From: Muribaculum gordoncarteri
GTDB taxonomy: Bacteria > Bacteroidota > Bacteroidia > Bacteroidales > Muribaculaceae
Direction: 5' to 3'
NCBI RefSeq assembly: GCF_004803695.1
Contig: NZ_CP039393.1
Coordinates: 62,001-126,000 of the forward strand
Length of the DNA stretch: 64,000 nucleotides
In this document: positions 17,274 to 26,502 of the stretch, piece after piece
Position numbering within the stretch: position 1 is the first letter of the stretch
Layout of the letters: the number at the start of each line of letters is the position of its first letter
Translations under genes and position numbers: made by a program
The notes under the pieces: generated by a model
Database searches by the model: none
What the model saw: the letters and a program-made list of their open reading frames with translations, nothing else
What the model was told of the DNA's origin: nothing

Positions 17274-17307
17274 CTCCGCCCCGGTCATAATCAAAACCGG
17301 GGCGGAG
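17274..17307. terminator. GC-rich terminator after sdaA
   Basis: Perfect 11-bp arms CTCCGCCCCGG and CCGGGGCGGAG with a 12-nt loop, 53 nt after the sdaA stop. Confidence 0.7.
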
Positions 17308-17329
17308 CTTGTTATAATAGTTACTAATA

Positions 17330-18073
17330 ATGACTGTTATGAGAATATCGGATAGGGATAAGCGAATATTAAGGACTTCACTCTATGTGTTAGTGCTGCT
17401 GTTGTCGCTGGCTTTGATCGTATACATATCGATAGACACATTCACCAACGTAAACTTCCTTGAAAACAGGAATTACATGAGATTTCAGCTCCTGGTGTGT
17501 GTCGTGTTCATGATTGACTTCTTTGTGGAGCTTGCCCTTGCCGACGACAAGTGGAAATATGTGCGCCGACACTGGTTTTTCTTTCTGCTGTCGATACCCT
17601 ATCTTAACATAATAGAGATGTTCAATATAAGCTTCTCGCATCAGGAGCTATATTTTATAAGATTCATCCCTCTTGCACGAGGAGCGTTGGCATTGTCGAT
17701 AGTGATAGGCTATATGACGACCAACCGCATCTCCTCGCTGTTGATGTCATATATCGTAATATTGCTGTCGGTAATATATTTCGCCAGCCTTATATTCCTT
17801 GAGAAGGAGCAACCGGTCAACAACATGGTGCCCAATTACGGAGCGGCGCTGTGGTGGGCGTGCATGGATGCTACGACCATAGGAAGCAACATATATCCCG
17901 TTACGGTTGTGGGAAAGATACTCGCCGTAATACTCGCCGGCATGGGCATGATGATGTTCCCGTTATTCACGGTCTATGTCACCAACATGGTGCAGCGTTA
18001 CAACAAGAAGCACTTCCCGAAGATATTCCAGTCGGAATTTGACGACCGTCACATAGAACCGGGATCGGAGTAG
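17330..18073 (+). CDS. voltage-gated-like ion channel with atypical filter
   Basis: Membrane protein of 247 residues with about six hydrophobic segments, arranged like a 6TM ion channel: four helices (roughly 17-35, 50-68, 83-100, 110-128), then a pore module (about 140-225). The pore helix WWACMDATTIGSNIYP replaces the usual TVGYGD of potassium channels, so selectivity is uncertain. An inner helix GKILAVILAGMGMMMFPLF with the gating glycine follows, then a short basic/acidic cytoplasmic tail. It could be a potassium or other cation channel. It ends 3 bp before the convergent mfd gene. Confidence 0.7.
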   Translation: MTVMRISDRDKRILRTSLYVLVLLLSLALIVYISIDTFTNVNFLENRNYMRFQLLVCVVFMIDFFVELALADDKWKYVRRHWFFFLLSIPYLNIIEMFNISFSHQELYFIRFIPLARGALALSIVIGYMTTNRISSLLMSYIVILLSVIYFASLIFLEKEQPVNNMVPNYGAALWWACMDATTIGSNIYPVTVVGKILAVILAGMGMMMFPLFTVYVTNMVQRYNKKHFPKIFQSEFDDRHIEPGSE

Positions 18074-18076
18074 CCG

Positions 18077-21000
18077 TTATATGGTTTCAAGCGACAACAC
18101 GTTGTTGAGCAGGGCTACGGCTTCCTCGACAGTAGGCACATCGGCTATCGCAAAACTGCGACGGCCGTTTTTTTCGCGTATGCGACAGCGTCGCGGATTA
18201 GCTTGCAGGAAGTTGAGCAGTCGGCCAAACATAGGCGACTGGTAGTAGGCCTTGTTGTTGTCGTCGACAAAGTAGATGTACATTGATCCCTGTTTCAGCA
18301 CTACTTTCTCGATTCCGAGCCTTCGGGCCAGGTAACGCAGACGCGGGATGCGCAACAGTTCGGCTGTTTCCTTGGGAATCTTGCCGAATCGGTCCTCAAG
18401 ATGAAGCTTGAATTGCTGAAGGTCGAGTTCGCGCTCTATGCCGTCGAGCTCCTTGTAGAGGCTTATGCGTTCGCTCTCCTGAGGCACATATTCGGGCGGA
18501 AGCAACAGCTCCATGTCGCTTTCGATCACGCAGTCGGCCACAAATTCCTGTCCGTCGCTCGAGTCGTCGGGCGTGAGAGTGTCGGAGAACTCCTCGTTTT
18601 TAAGTTCAAGCACGGCCTCCTTCAATATGCGCTGGTAGGTTTCATAACCGAGGTCGGCAATGAATCCCGACTGTTCGGCTCCGAGAAGGTTTCCGGCACC
18701 CCTTATGTCGAGGTCCTGCATGGCGATGTGGATGCCGCTGCCAAGTTCGCTGAAACTCTCAATGGCCTGCAACCGTCGACGCGCAACGGGATTTAGCGGA
18801 ATGTGAGGCGGCACAAGAAGATAGCAGAAAGCCTTGCGGGAGCTGCGTCCCACTCGTCCGCGAAGCTGATGCAACTCGCTCAATCCGAAGTTCTGAGCGT
18901 TGTTGATGACGATTGTGTTGACATTGGGCATGTCGATGCCCGACTCGATTATAGTAGTCGCGAGGAGCACATCGTAGTCGTGGTTGGCGAAGTCGATTAT
19001 GGCCTTCTCAAGTTTCTCGGGCGGCATCTGTCCGTGGGCTACGATTGTGCGTGCGTCGGGTACGAGCCGGTTTATCATAGCCTCCAGTTCATATAGCCCC
19101 TCGATGCGGTGGTTGACGATAAACACCTGTCCGTTGCGCGACATCTCGAAGTTGACGGCTTCAAGCATTATGTCGTCGTTTATAGCGTTGACCGAGGTGA
19201 GTATGGGGTAACGGTTGGCGGGGGGAGTGGTTATGGCCGACAGGTCGCGGGCTCCCATCAGCGAGAACTGCAGGGTGCGCGGAATGGGGGTGGCCGACAT
19301 GGTGAGTGTGTCGACATTGACCTTCATCTGCTTCAGCTTTTCCTTTACGGCGACACCAAACTTCTGCTCCTCGTCGACGATCAGCAGTCCGAGGTCTTTG
19401 AATTTGATGTCCTTGCCAATGAGCTTGTGAGTGCCTATGAGAATGTCGATTTTGCCTTCGGCAAGGTCGGCCTTTATCTGTTTCACCTCCTTTGCACTTC
19501 GAGCTCGCGAGAGATAGTCGACACGCACGGGAAACTCTTTCAATCGATTCTTGAATGTGTTGAAGTGCTGATAGGCGAGCACCGTAGTGGGTACAAGGAC
19601 GGCTGTCTGCTTGTTGTCGGTCGCGGCCTTGAAGGCGGCGCGTATTGCAATCTCCGTTTTGCCGAATCCCACATCGCCGCATATAAGGCGGTCCATCGGC
19701 CGCGCCGACTCCATGTCGTTTTTAACCGCCTGTGTGGCCGTCAGCTGGTCGGGGGTGTCCTCATAGATGAACGATGCTTCAAGTTCCTGCTGCAGATAGC
19801 TGTCGGGTGAATAGGCAAATCCTTTTTCGTCCTTTCGCGCGGCATAGAGTTTGATGAGGTCGCGAGCAATGTCCTTCAGCTTGCTCTTGGTGCGCTCCTT
19901 CATCTTGCCCCACGCGCCCGAACCGAGGCGGTTGATGCGCGGTTCCACGCCCTCCTTGCCACGGTACTTGGCAAGCTTGTGCAGCGAGTGGATGCTCACC
20001 AGGAGAATGTCGTTGTTGAGGTAGACGAGTTTTATCATCTCCTGCATGCGACCGTTTACCTCGGTGCGTATGAGTCCGCCGAAACGGCCCACGCCGTGGT
20101 CGACATGGACCACATAGTCGCCGACCTCTATCTGACCAAGCTCCTTGAGCGACAGTGCAAGTTTTCCCGAGCGGGAGCGGTCGCTCTTCAGATTATACTT
20201 GTGGAATCGGTCAAATATCTGATGGTCGGTGAATATACATGCCTTGGTCACGTGGTCGACAAATCCTTCATGGATTGTAGAGATGACGGGAGTGAACTTT
20301 ATGTCGTCGCCCCGGTCCTCAAATATGGCACGCAGTCGCTCTATCTGCTTTTCGGAGTCGCTGAGAATGTAGACGGTGTAACCGTCGCCGATGAACTTCA
20401 GCAGTGAATCGCTGATGAGGTCAAAATTCTTGTGGTAGATGCCCTGCGGCGTACAGCCGAAATCGATTGCGGCCGAAGCTTCGGCATCGGCGTTGGCTGC
20501 CGCCGAGAATCGAATCTGGCGCATGTTGTTGAGCGACTCGGCAAACCGGTCGGGCTCGACTACATGCTTGAGAGCGTCCTTGTCGCCCTCGTCGGCTATC
20601 AGGGCGCTGTCGCTGAATGTTTCAGTTGCAATAGCCTCGATGCGCTGCAAGGTATAGTCGGCATCGCGCACCCACAGCGGTGTGTCGGCAGGAATGTAGT
20701 CAAGAAGCGACTCGCCTTTGCCCTGCTGTGAGACATTGGATGTAATCGATATGCGGTCGTGCTTTGACTCCGAGAGCTGTGTTTCGATGTTGAATGTGCG
20801 TATCGACTCGATTTCGTCGCCGAAAAAGTCGATGCGGAAAGGCTCTTCGCAACTGTAGCCGTAGATGTCGAGAATGGAGCCGCGGACTGCGAAATGGCCG
20901 GGGTCGTACACGTAGTCAACCTCCTGGAATCCATTTTCACGAAGCCACTTCTCGGTTTCGGCGAGGTCAACGGTGGAGCCTACGGCAAGCTGCAGGGTGT

Positions 21001-21421
21001 GAGCCTCGATGGTGTCGCGGGTCGCCACATGCTCGGCAAGTGCCTCGGGATAGGTGACGACATAGCGCAGCGAAGGGTCGTCAAACCAGTGGTTGAGCAC
21101 TTCGGTGCGCATAATCTGCGACGGCGGGTCGACCTGCCCGTATTTTATCGACCTCTTGTAGCCCGATGGAAACATGAGCACCGCGCTCTCGCCAAGCACG
21201 CGTGACAAGTCGTGATAGAGGTAGCCGGCGTCATCGAGCGAATCGCCTATAACAAGCATCGGCCTCCCCCGGGAGGGGAGGGCCGACATTAACATTGGTG
21301 CCGATGACCCGGCAAGTCCATACAGGGAAATGCGGCGGCAAGAGTTGTCATTTACGGCACTCTCGACCGCTTCACGCCGGCCGGGAGTGAGAATCTTTTC
21401 ACATAACTGCTTCAGGTCCAT
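18077..21421 (-). CDS. mfd: transcription-repair coupling factor
   Basis: Mfd of 1114 residues, normal length. It releases RNA polymerase stalled at DNA lesions and recruits UvrA. N-terminal UvrB-like region, then the CarD-like RNA-polymerase-interaction domain (IEVGDYVVHVDHGVGRFGG, about residue 440), then the superfamily-2 translocase. The translocase has Walker A DVGFGKTE, DEEQKFG for motif II, SATPIPRTL, and the helicase C motif QLRGRVGRSSR. The C-terminal TRCF domain is intact (SERISLYKELDGIE). It is followed upstream by the ctp gene with 3 nt spacing, so the two are co-transcribed from the ctp side. Confidence 0.96.
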   Translation of the reverse strand: MDLKQLCEKILTPGRREAVESAVNDNSCRRISLYGLAGSSAPMLMSALPSRGRPMLVIGDSLDDAGYLYHDLSRVLGESAVLMFPSGYKRSIKYGQVDPPSQIMRTEVLNHWFDDPSLRYVVTYPEALAEHVATRDTIEAHTLQLAVGSTVDLAETEKWLRENGFQEVDYVYDPGHFAVRGSILDIYGYSCEEPFRIDFFGDEIESIRTFNIETQLSESKHDRISITSNVSQQGKGESLLDYIPADTPLWVRDADYTLQRIEAIATETFSDSALIADEGDKDALKHVVEPDRFAESLNNMRQIRFSAAANADAEASAAIDFGCTPQGIYHKNFDLISDSLLKFIGDGYTVYILSDSEKQIERLRAIFEDRGDDIKFTPVISTIHEGFVDHVTKACIFTDHQIFDRFHKYNLKSDRSRSGKLALSLKELGQIEVGDYVVHVDHGVGRFGGLIRTEVNGRMQEMIKLVYLNNDILLVSIHSLHKLAKYRGKEGVEPRINRLGSGAWGKMKERTKSKLKDIARDLIKLYAARKDEKGFAYSPDSYLQQELEASFIYEDTPDQLTATQAVKNDMESARPMDRLICGDVGFGKTEIAIRAAFKAATDNKQTAVLVPTTVLAYQHFNTFKNRLKEFPVRVDYLSRARSAKEVKQIKADLAEGKIDILIGTHKLIGKDIKFKDLGLLIVDEEQKFGVAVKEKLKQMKVNVDTLTMSATPIPRTLQFSLMGARDLSAITTPPANRYPILTSVNAINDDIMLEAVNFEMSRNGQVFIVNHRIEGLYELEAMINRLVPDARTIVAHGQMPPEKLEKAIIDFANHDYDVLLATTIIESGIDMPNVNTIVINNAQNFGLSELHQLRGRVGRSSRKAFCYLLVPPHIPLNPVARRRLQAIESFSELGSGIHIAMQDLDIRGAGNLLGAEQSGFIADLGYETYQRILKEAVLELKNEEFSDTLTPDDSSDGQEFVADCVIESDMELLLPPEYVPQESERISLYKELDGIERELDLQQFKLHLEDRFGKIPKETAELLRIPRLRYLARRLGIEKVVLKQGSMYIYFVDDNNKAYYQSPMFGRLLNFLQANPRRCRIREKNGRRSFAIADVPTVEEAVALLNNVLSLETI

Positions 21422-21424
21422 CTA

Positions 21425-23116
21425 CTATGAATTCTTCTTTGTAGCAGGAGAGAGTATGGCGTTGTAACGAGCTTTGTCATTAAGGATTACTTCGGCTGAG
21501 TCGATTGTGACATCGCGCTTGAGGGTTTCGATCACCTGTCCCTTCTGGTAGTAGTAACGCTTTACGATTTCGCCTGCCAGAATGCCTTCGATGTCCTCGC
21601 GGTTGTTGTCGAGGTCGTGGCTGAGGTTGTGCTTCAGCAAGCCTTCGAGTACGGCAAACTCAGCCTTGGTGGAGTCGTTCATGTAGCCTTCGATTTCGGC
21701 TGTCGACTTCAGTGCGGCAAGCATCGACTCGCACACCTTGTCGTAGTTGAACTTGTCGGGGTCGATAAATGACTTGAAGTCATTGAAAATCGAGTCGGTG
21801 ATGACAAAGTCCTCGGCAGCGGCGATTTCGGGATGCTCGGCAGCATACTTTGTGGCGTAATTGAACGCCCAGTTGTCGCTGACGATGTTGTAGGTCAATC
21901 GGTTGACTTCGCCGTAGTCGATTTTTACATCGGGGGTTATGCCTCCGCCGTCGCGCACTTCACGACCATGGATGGTGGTGAATACATTGGTGAGCGAGTC
22001 GGGAATGCGTGCCACCGAGCCGTCGGGGTTGCGATGGCTGTAGTCGATGGCCTGGATGAGGCGTCCGCTGGGGATGTAGTATTTGGCGATTGTAACCTTA
22101 AGCATTCCGTCGTAGGGCAGAGGGCGGGTGGTCTGCACAAGACCTTTGCCATAGGAGCGTGCTCCCATGATTACGGCGCGGTCGAGGTCCTGAAGGGCGC
22201 CTGCCGTTATTTCAGAGCTGGAAGCCGAACCCCCGTCGATGAGTACGGCCAGCGGAATTTCAGTGTCGACAGGAGCCGATGTGGTCTTATACACCTTTTC
22301 GTTAAGAAGGCCTTTGCCACGGGTGCGCAGAACTTCGGTGTTCTTGGGGACAAAGAGGCCCACAATCTTTACAGCCGCTTCGAGCAAGCCTCCGCGGTTG
22401 CCGCGCAGGTCGAGCACTATCGACTTCACATTAGGATTTTTCTTAAGCTCCACAAGTGCGTCCTTCACTTCGCTTGCAGCCTTGTCGGTAAATGAGGTGA
22501 GGTAGATGTAGCCTATGTTGTCCTTCAGCACTCCGTAGTAGGGCACTGCCGGCAACTGAATCTTGCGTCGGGTGAGGTCGAATGTCTTTATCGAGTCGGC
22601 GACATAGGGTCGCTTCACGGTTACCTGAAGTTTTGTGCCGGGCTGGCCCTTCAGCTTTTCGCTGACTTGCGAGCTGTGCCATCCGATAACCGAGTCGTTG
22701 TCGATTTTTAAAATGAGGTCGCCGGGCTTCAATCCCGCTTTCTGGGCCGGACTGCCTTCGTAGGGCTCGGAAATGAACACTCCCTTTCCGGGCATCTCCA
22801 CAATCATGGAGCCAATACCGGCGTATTCGCCCGAGGTCATCATGGTCAGATCCTCTTGGTCGCTTGCTCCGTAGTACTCGGTATAGGGGTCGATGTCGTT
22901 AAGCATGGCCGCAATGGCGATGTTGATCGACTTCTCGGCATCGATAGAGTCTACGTAGTTGGTCTGCAACTCCTTGTATAAGGCGTTGAAAATGTCAAGA
23001 TTACGAGCTATTTCTCCCTTATTGCTCCGTGTCGCCGCGATAGTTGACATTGCGACAATCACGATGGTAGCCACGACTGCAAGGCGGCTCAACAGTGAAT
23101 TACGACGATTCTTCAT
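21425..23116 (-). CDS. C-terminal processing protease (S41, PDZ)
   Basis: Periplasmic serine protease of 563 residues with an uncleaved-type N-terminal hydrophobic segment (RLAVVATIVIVAMSTIAA). A PDZ domain (about 85-175; GIGSMIVEMPGKGVFI, PAQKAGLKPGDLILKI) precedes the S41 catalytic domain. The nucleophile is in GGSASSSEI and the general-base Lys in YGKGLVQ. CtpA-like enzymes trim or degrade periplasmic proteins. The C-terminal 150 residues are a helical tail as in other Bacteroidota Ctp proteins. It is first in an operon with mfd. An IS1634-type element sits in its upstream region, 37 nt or more before the start. Confidence 0.9.
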   Translation of the reverse strand: MKNRRNSLLSRLAVVATIVIVAMSTIAATRSNKGEIARNLDIFNALYKELQTNYVDSIDAEKSINIAIAAMLNDIDPYTEYYGASDQEDLTMMTSGEYAGIGSMIVEMPGKGVFISEPYEGSPAQKAGLKPGDLILKIDNDSVIGWHSSQVSEKLKGQPGTKLQVTVKRPYVADSIKTFDLTRRKIQLPAVPYYGVLKDNIGYIYLTSFTDKAASEVKDALVELKKNPNVKSIVLDLRGNRGGLLEAAVKIVGLFVPKNTEVLRTRGKGLLNEKVYKTTSAPVDTEIPLAVLIDGGSASSSEITAGALQDLDRAVIMGARSYGKGLVQTTRPLPYDGMLKVTIAKYYIPSGRLIQAIDYSHRNPDGSVARIPDSLTNVFTTIHGREVRDGGGITPDVKIDYGEVNRLTYNIVSDNWAFNYATKYAAEHPEIAAAEDFVITDSIFNDFKSFIDPDKFNYDKVCESMLAALKSTAEIEGYMNDSTKAEFAVLEGLLKHNLSHDLDNNREDIEGILAGEIVKRYYYQKGQVIETLKRDVTIDSAEVILNDKARYNAILSPATKKNS

Positions 23117-23153
23117 TGTTATCTTTCAAAAATTAAGTTGCTAAGTTACTTAA

Positions 23154-23277
23154 TAATTATAACAATCAAGTCTTAATTTTGTCAAAAAAATCTTCAAGAA
23201 TTATCGCATCGAGTAAATGATGATTTTGGTGAATCACATTCAGGAAGGTGTTTTTTGACGGTTAAGAGCCGTTAACA
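23154..23277 (+). repeat. 124-bp direct repeat, left copy (target duplication)
   Basis: Identical over 124 bp to 25303-25426. The flanking bases differ on both sides, so the duplication is exact. IS1634 is known for unusually long target duplications, which fits. Confidence 0.9.
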
Positions 23278-23392
23278 CGGTAGTTTGACAGTTGCATTTT
23301 CATGAATCTTTTTTGCTGGCACGCTTGCACGTGTCAAATTTTATTACTATCTTTGTAGCACCGTGTAGCAATCAACGGCAGGGCGGCATAAT

Positions 23393-25198
23393 ATGAAGCT
23401 GAAAATAACCAAGACAAAAAAGACTTCCATCCTTTATGTACAGAAGGCATACAGGGACAAGAACGGCAAAAGTACCTCAAGAATCCATGAGCGCCTTGGA
23501 ACGCTTGAGGAAGTTCGTCAGAGATGCGGAGACAGAGATCCTGTTGAATGGGCCAGGGGATATATCGCCAGGCTTACGGCACAGGAGAAGGAGGGCCGGC
23601 AGGTGATAATATCACGTCTGTCGCCCACAAAGCTTATTGAAAAAGGCGAGGCTCAGAGTTGCGAGAGCGGATATCTGTTTCTTAAACGGCTGTACCATAA
23701 GGTCGGGATGGACAGGATATGCGAGGCAATCTCACGTAAACATAAGTTCGACTTCGATTTCAACAAAGTTCTGGAGCTGATGGTCTACGAACGGCTTTTG
23801 AGACCGGCTTCAAAACTAGGTAATTATCGCAGGAGCGGAAGCTATATCGAGCCTTTTGATATAGAAAAACAGCATATCTACAGGAGTCTGGATATCCTGG
23901 ACAGACACGGTGAATACATCCAGAAGAGACTTTTCCTTAATTCGTCAAAGGTTGTCGAACGGGATACGACCGTCATGTACTATGACTGCACCAACTATTT
24001 TTTCGAGAGAGAATCTGCCGATCCGGACTATGTGACAGACAAAAAAGGGAACGTTCATGAACGTATACGCAAGTACGGAGTCTCCAAGGAACATCGACCG
24101 AACCCCATCGTACAGATGGGTATGTTCATCGACAACTCCGGCATGCCGGTTGCGATGTGCATCAATCCCGGCAATGCCAACGAACAGACTACCTTGATTC
24201 CAACTGAAAAGATTATAGTTGAGAAGATGGGGGTCAGCAAGATTGTAGTCTGTACAGACGGAGGTCTCTCTTCTGAAGGCAACCGGTCATATAACTCCAC
24301 AGCAGAAAGATCATTCATAACGGTGCAGTCAATAAAGAAACTGGAGGATAATCTCAGGGACTGGTGTCTGGAACCGACAGGATGGAAACTTGTAAAGTCC
24401 GACACGGTACAAAAAGACAAGCGGTACCGGGATGCAGACGAGGATGAACTGGAGTTTGACCTGACTGATGCCGATACTGCCCGTTATTACGGAGACCGCA
24501 CTTTTTATCGCGAGCGTTGGATTGTCAATGAAAAGACAAAGTTCTCTCAAAGATTGATTGTGACATTTTCATACAAATACCGCGACTACCTCCGATTCCT
24601 GCGTCAACGCGAGATTGACAAGGCTGACAGCAATGCACGTGGAAACAGGACATTGACCAAATCTTATAAGAGCCCTGACAGGTTCCTTTCCGAGACCTAC
24701 GCCACAGAAGACGGCGAGGTTGCGGTATTCAGAACCGTCTCCCTGAATCTTGACGCCATATCAGAAGAAGAAAAATATGACGGCTTCTATGCGATATGTA
24801 CGGATCTGTCTGACAATGTGACGAAAATCATCGAACTGAACCATAACCGCTGGGAGTCGGAGGATGCCTTCAGGGTCATCAAGACTGACTTCAAGGGTCG
24901 ACCCGTCTTCGTCTGGACGGCGGAACACATAAGGGCCCACTTCATTGTCTGCTTTATCACACTACTGCTCTTCAGAATAATGGAAAAGGAACTGAACTAT
25001 AAATACACATCCTCCGCTATAATTGAGAAACTACGGTCAATGACTATGAACATAGTCAAGGGAGAAGGCTACAAGCCTAACTTCACACGGGATGATCTTA
25101 CCGATGACCTACATGCCAAAGCCGGCTTCAGACTCGACACCGAGATTGTTACTCGTCAGAAAATCAAACAGATTATTGCTAATATTAAAAAAGGTTAA
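23393..25198 (+). CDS. IS1634-family DDE transposase
   Basis: Transposase of 601 residues, intact. The DDE fold is supported by VVCTDGGL (second Asp region, about residue 284) and the IS4-superfamily YREK-type motif NRWESEDAFRVIK (about residue 484), where R, E and K have the R(3)E(6)K spacing. An N-terminal helical region and IQSIKKLE/YxY segments are as in other IS1634 members. It has its own promoter 38-45 nt upstream of the start codon and is the only gene in the element. Confidence 0.93.
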   Translation: MKLKITKTKKTSILYVQKAYRDKNGKSTSRIHERLGTLEEVRQRCGDRDPVEWARGYIARLTAQEKEGRQVIISRLSPTKLIEKGEAQSCESGYLFLKRLYHKVGMDRICEAISRKHKFDFDFNKVLELMVYERLLRPASKLGNYRRSGSYIEPFDIEKQHIYRSLDILDRHGEYIQKRLFLNSSKVVERDTTVMYYDCTNYFFERESADPDYVTDKKGNVHERIRKYGVSKEHRPNPIVQMGMFIDNSGMPVAMCINPGNANEQTTLIPTEKIIVEKMGVSKIVVCTDGGLSSEGNRSYNSTAERSFITVQSIKKLEDNLRDWCLEPTGWKLVKSDTVQKDKRYRDADEDELEFDLTDADTARYYGDRTFYRERWIVNEKTKFSQRLIVTFSYKYRDYLRFLRQREIDKADSNARGNRTLTKSYKSPDRFLSETYATEDGEVAVFRTVSLNLDAISEEEKYDGFYAICTDLSDNVTKIIELNHNRWESEDAFRVIKTDFKGRPVFVWTAEHIRAHFIVCFITLLLFRIMEKELNYKYTSSAIIEKLRSMTMNIVKGEGYKPNFTRDDLTDDLHAKAGFRLDTEIVTRQKIKQIIANIKKG

Positions 25199-25233
25199 AT
25201 ATAGATAACCCCATTCCAGTGCTACATATATAG

Positions 25234-25273
25234 ACCCTTTTGCACATGGCTTCACGCCAATGTACAAAAGGGT
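25234..25273 (+). terminator. hairpin downstream of transposase, inside the IS
   Basis: Arms ACCCTTTTGCACAT and ATGTACAAAAGGGT pair with one mismatch. It probably ends the transposase transcript before the element's right end. Confidence 0.6.
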
Positions 25274-25302
25274 TTGCTCGTTTTTGGACTGTAAAAGATG
25301 GG

Positions 25303-25426
25303 TAATTATAACAATCAAGTCTTAATTTTGTCAAAAAAATCTTCAAGAATTATCGCATCGAGTAAATGATGATTTTGGTGAATCACATTCAGGAAGGTGT
25401 TTTTTGACGGTTAAGAGCCGTTAACA
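25303..25426 (+). repeat. 124-bp direct repeat, right copy
   Basis: Exact copy of 23154-23277. It joins seamlessly to the ancestral sequence upstream of the cat-like gene's 3' end. Confidence 0.9.
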
Positions 25427-25443
25427 TTTATTGTCGGACCGGC
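25412..25443 (+). repeat. 32-nt intergenic repeat, copy 2
   Basis: Two mismatches to 17224-17255. Its first half is also part of the IS target duplication. Here the ends AGAGCCG and CGGCTCT can pair into a hairpin downstream of the cat-like gene. Confidence 0.55.
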
Positions 25444-25454
25444 TCTAAAGGGCG

Positions 25455-26069
25455 TCAGAACTGCTCTATTTCCTGTTGAAGCAGGTCGAGGAATCGGGCG
25501 GCGTGGGCGCCGTCCATCTGCGTGTGATGAAACTGAAACGACAGTGTGAGGGTGGTCTTGAACAGGCTTTTGCGGTATTTGCCCCAGATGATGAAGGGAT
25601 TGTTGAAAATGCCGCTGTACATCCCCACCGCGCCGTCGATGTCGTATTGCACAAGTGCCGAGGTGCCAATGACCATGCTGTCGGTGAGGTCGTGGTTGAT
25701 GCATGACTCGGTTACCTGACGGGTAAGGCGCAGGTAGTCGGCATTGAACTGTGACAGGTCGTTGGAGAAGGGTAGGTCACACGAGCTTACTTCGCCCTCG
25801 CGGTTGGTGACGATGGTGTTGACAGCTATCGTGTCGTAGCTGAAGAGCTTGTCGCCCACCGGCAGCATGTAGAACTCCTTGACACGGCTTGCGGCCTTGC
25901 CTATGCACCAGCACATGAGCATGTTGAATTTAAGTCCTTTCTTGCGGCTGTATTTTACGAGCGGCGACACATTCAGCGTTTTGAACAGTGTCACCATGGG
26001 CATTGGCGCTTTCATCCAGGCGTGGAACGCGTAGGCGCGGGTTGTTTCATCGGGATTTACCTCTTTCAT
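25455..26069 (-). CDS. CatA-type chloramphenicol acetyltransferase-like protein
   Basis: Protein of 204 residues with the fold and active-site motif of type A chloramphenicol acetyltransferases: SFQFHHTQMDGAHAARFL near residue 185 supplies the catalytic His of HHxxxDG. Length is slightly under the usual 215-220. Upstream signatures are FNMLMCWCIGKA, FYMLPVG and VGMYSGIFNNPFIIWG. Chromosomal homologues in Bacteroidales are common and often not proven resistance enzymes; acyl transfer from acetyl-CoA to a hydroxyl is the inferred reaction. The gene sits just beyond the IS1634 target duplication. Confidence 0.8.
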   Translation of the reverse strand: MKEVNPDETTRAYAFHAWMKAPMPMVTLFKTLNVSPLVKYSRKKGLKFNMLMCWCIGKAASRVKEFYMLPVGDKLFSYDTIAVNTIVTNREGEVSSCDLPFSNDLSQFNADYLRLTRQVTESCINHDLTDSMVIGTSALVQYDIDGAVGMYSGIFNNPFIIWGKYRKSLFKTTLTLSFQFHHTQMDGAHAARFLDLLQQEIEQF

Positions 26070-26198
26070 GTTTCTGTTATTTTATTGAAAAGTTACTTAG
26101 TCGGTTTTTCAGTATTAAACGGAAATGGAATATTGATGAGGATGATACGCCGGAGTCGGGGTACACGTGTGCCCGTGAGGAAGTGTTATAAGGCGGAA

Positions 26199-26231
26199 AA
26201 TGCAGCCGGCCTTTAGCGGGTCGGCTGCATT
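26199..26231. terminator. terminator downstream of tRNA-Ser
   Basis: Perfect 10-bp arms AATGCAGCCG and CGGCTGCATT, 12 nt beyond the tRNA-Ser 3' end. On the minus strand it is followed by a short T tract. Confidence 0.7.
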
Positions 26232-26242
26232 CGTTTGAGTTG

Positions 26243-26330
26243 CGGAGTGAGGGGGATTCGAACCCCCGATACGCTTTTGGCGTATACACGCTTTCCAGGC
26301 GTGCCTCTTCAACCACTCGAGCATCACTCC
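26243..26330 (-). tRNA. tRNA-Ser (GGA)
   Basis: 88-nt class II tRNA with acceptor stem GGAGTGA/TCACTCC, a long variable arm, T-loop GGTTCGAATCC and anticodon GGA (positions 26294-26296 as TCC on the plus strand). No CCA is encoded. Confidence 0.95.
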
Positions 26331-26346
26331 TTGGTTGAAACCGGTG

Positions 26347-26354
26347 CAAAGGTA
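26347..26354 (-). promoter_or_regulatory. -7 box of tRNA-Ser
   Basis: TACCTTTG on the minus strand, 17 nt upstream of the tRNA 5' end. Confidence 0.65.
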
Positions 26355-26443
26355 ATGATTTATTTTTGATTTGGCATAATAAGTCGAAGTAAATTCATGA
26401 TGCAACGGCAATAAATCGACTTGATTAATTGAATAAAAAAGCT

Positions 26444-26451
26444 TAACTTTG
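26444..26451 (+). promoter_or_regulatory. -7 box of rex
   Basis: TAACTTTG, 52 nt upstream of the rex start codon. No clear Rex operator was recognised nearby. Confidence 0.55.
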
Positions 26452-26502
26452 TATTCGGTAGACGGAACACGATGGCGTTTTCCCGTACTCTAATACAAGA
26501 CT

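Larger units (their letters stand above)
23278..25302 (+). mobile_element. IS1634-family insertion sequence
   Basis: About 2025 bp between perfect 124-bp direct repeats. It holds a promoter (TATCTTTG at 23348-23355), one transposase gene and a hairpin terminator. The extreme ends share TTT-n-ACAGT in inverted orientation, so the terminal inverted repeats are short and imperfect. The insertion lies between ctp and a cat-like gene. The element looks complete and recently inserted, because the target duplication has not diverged. Confidence 0.88.
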
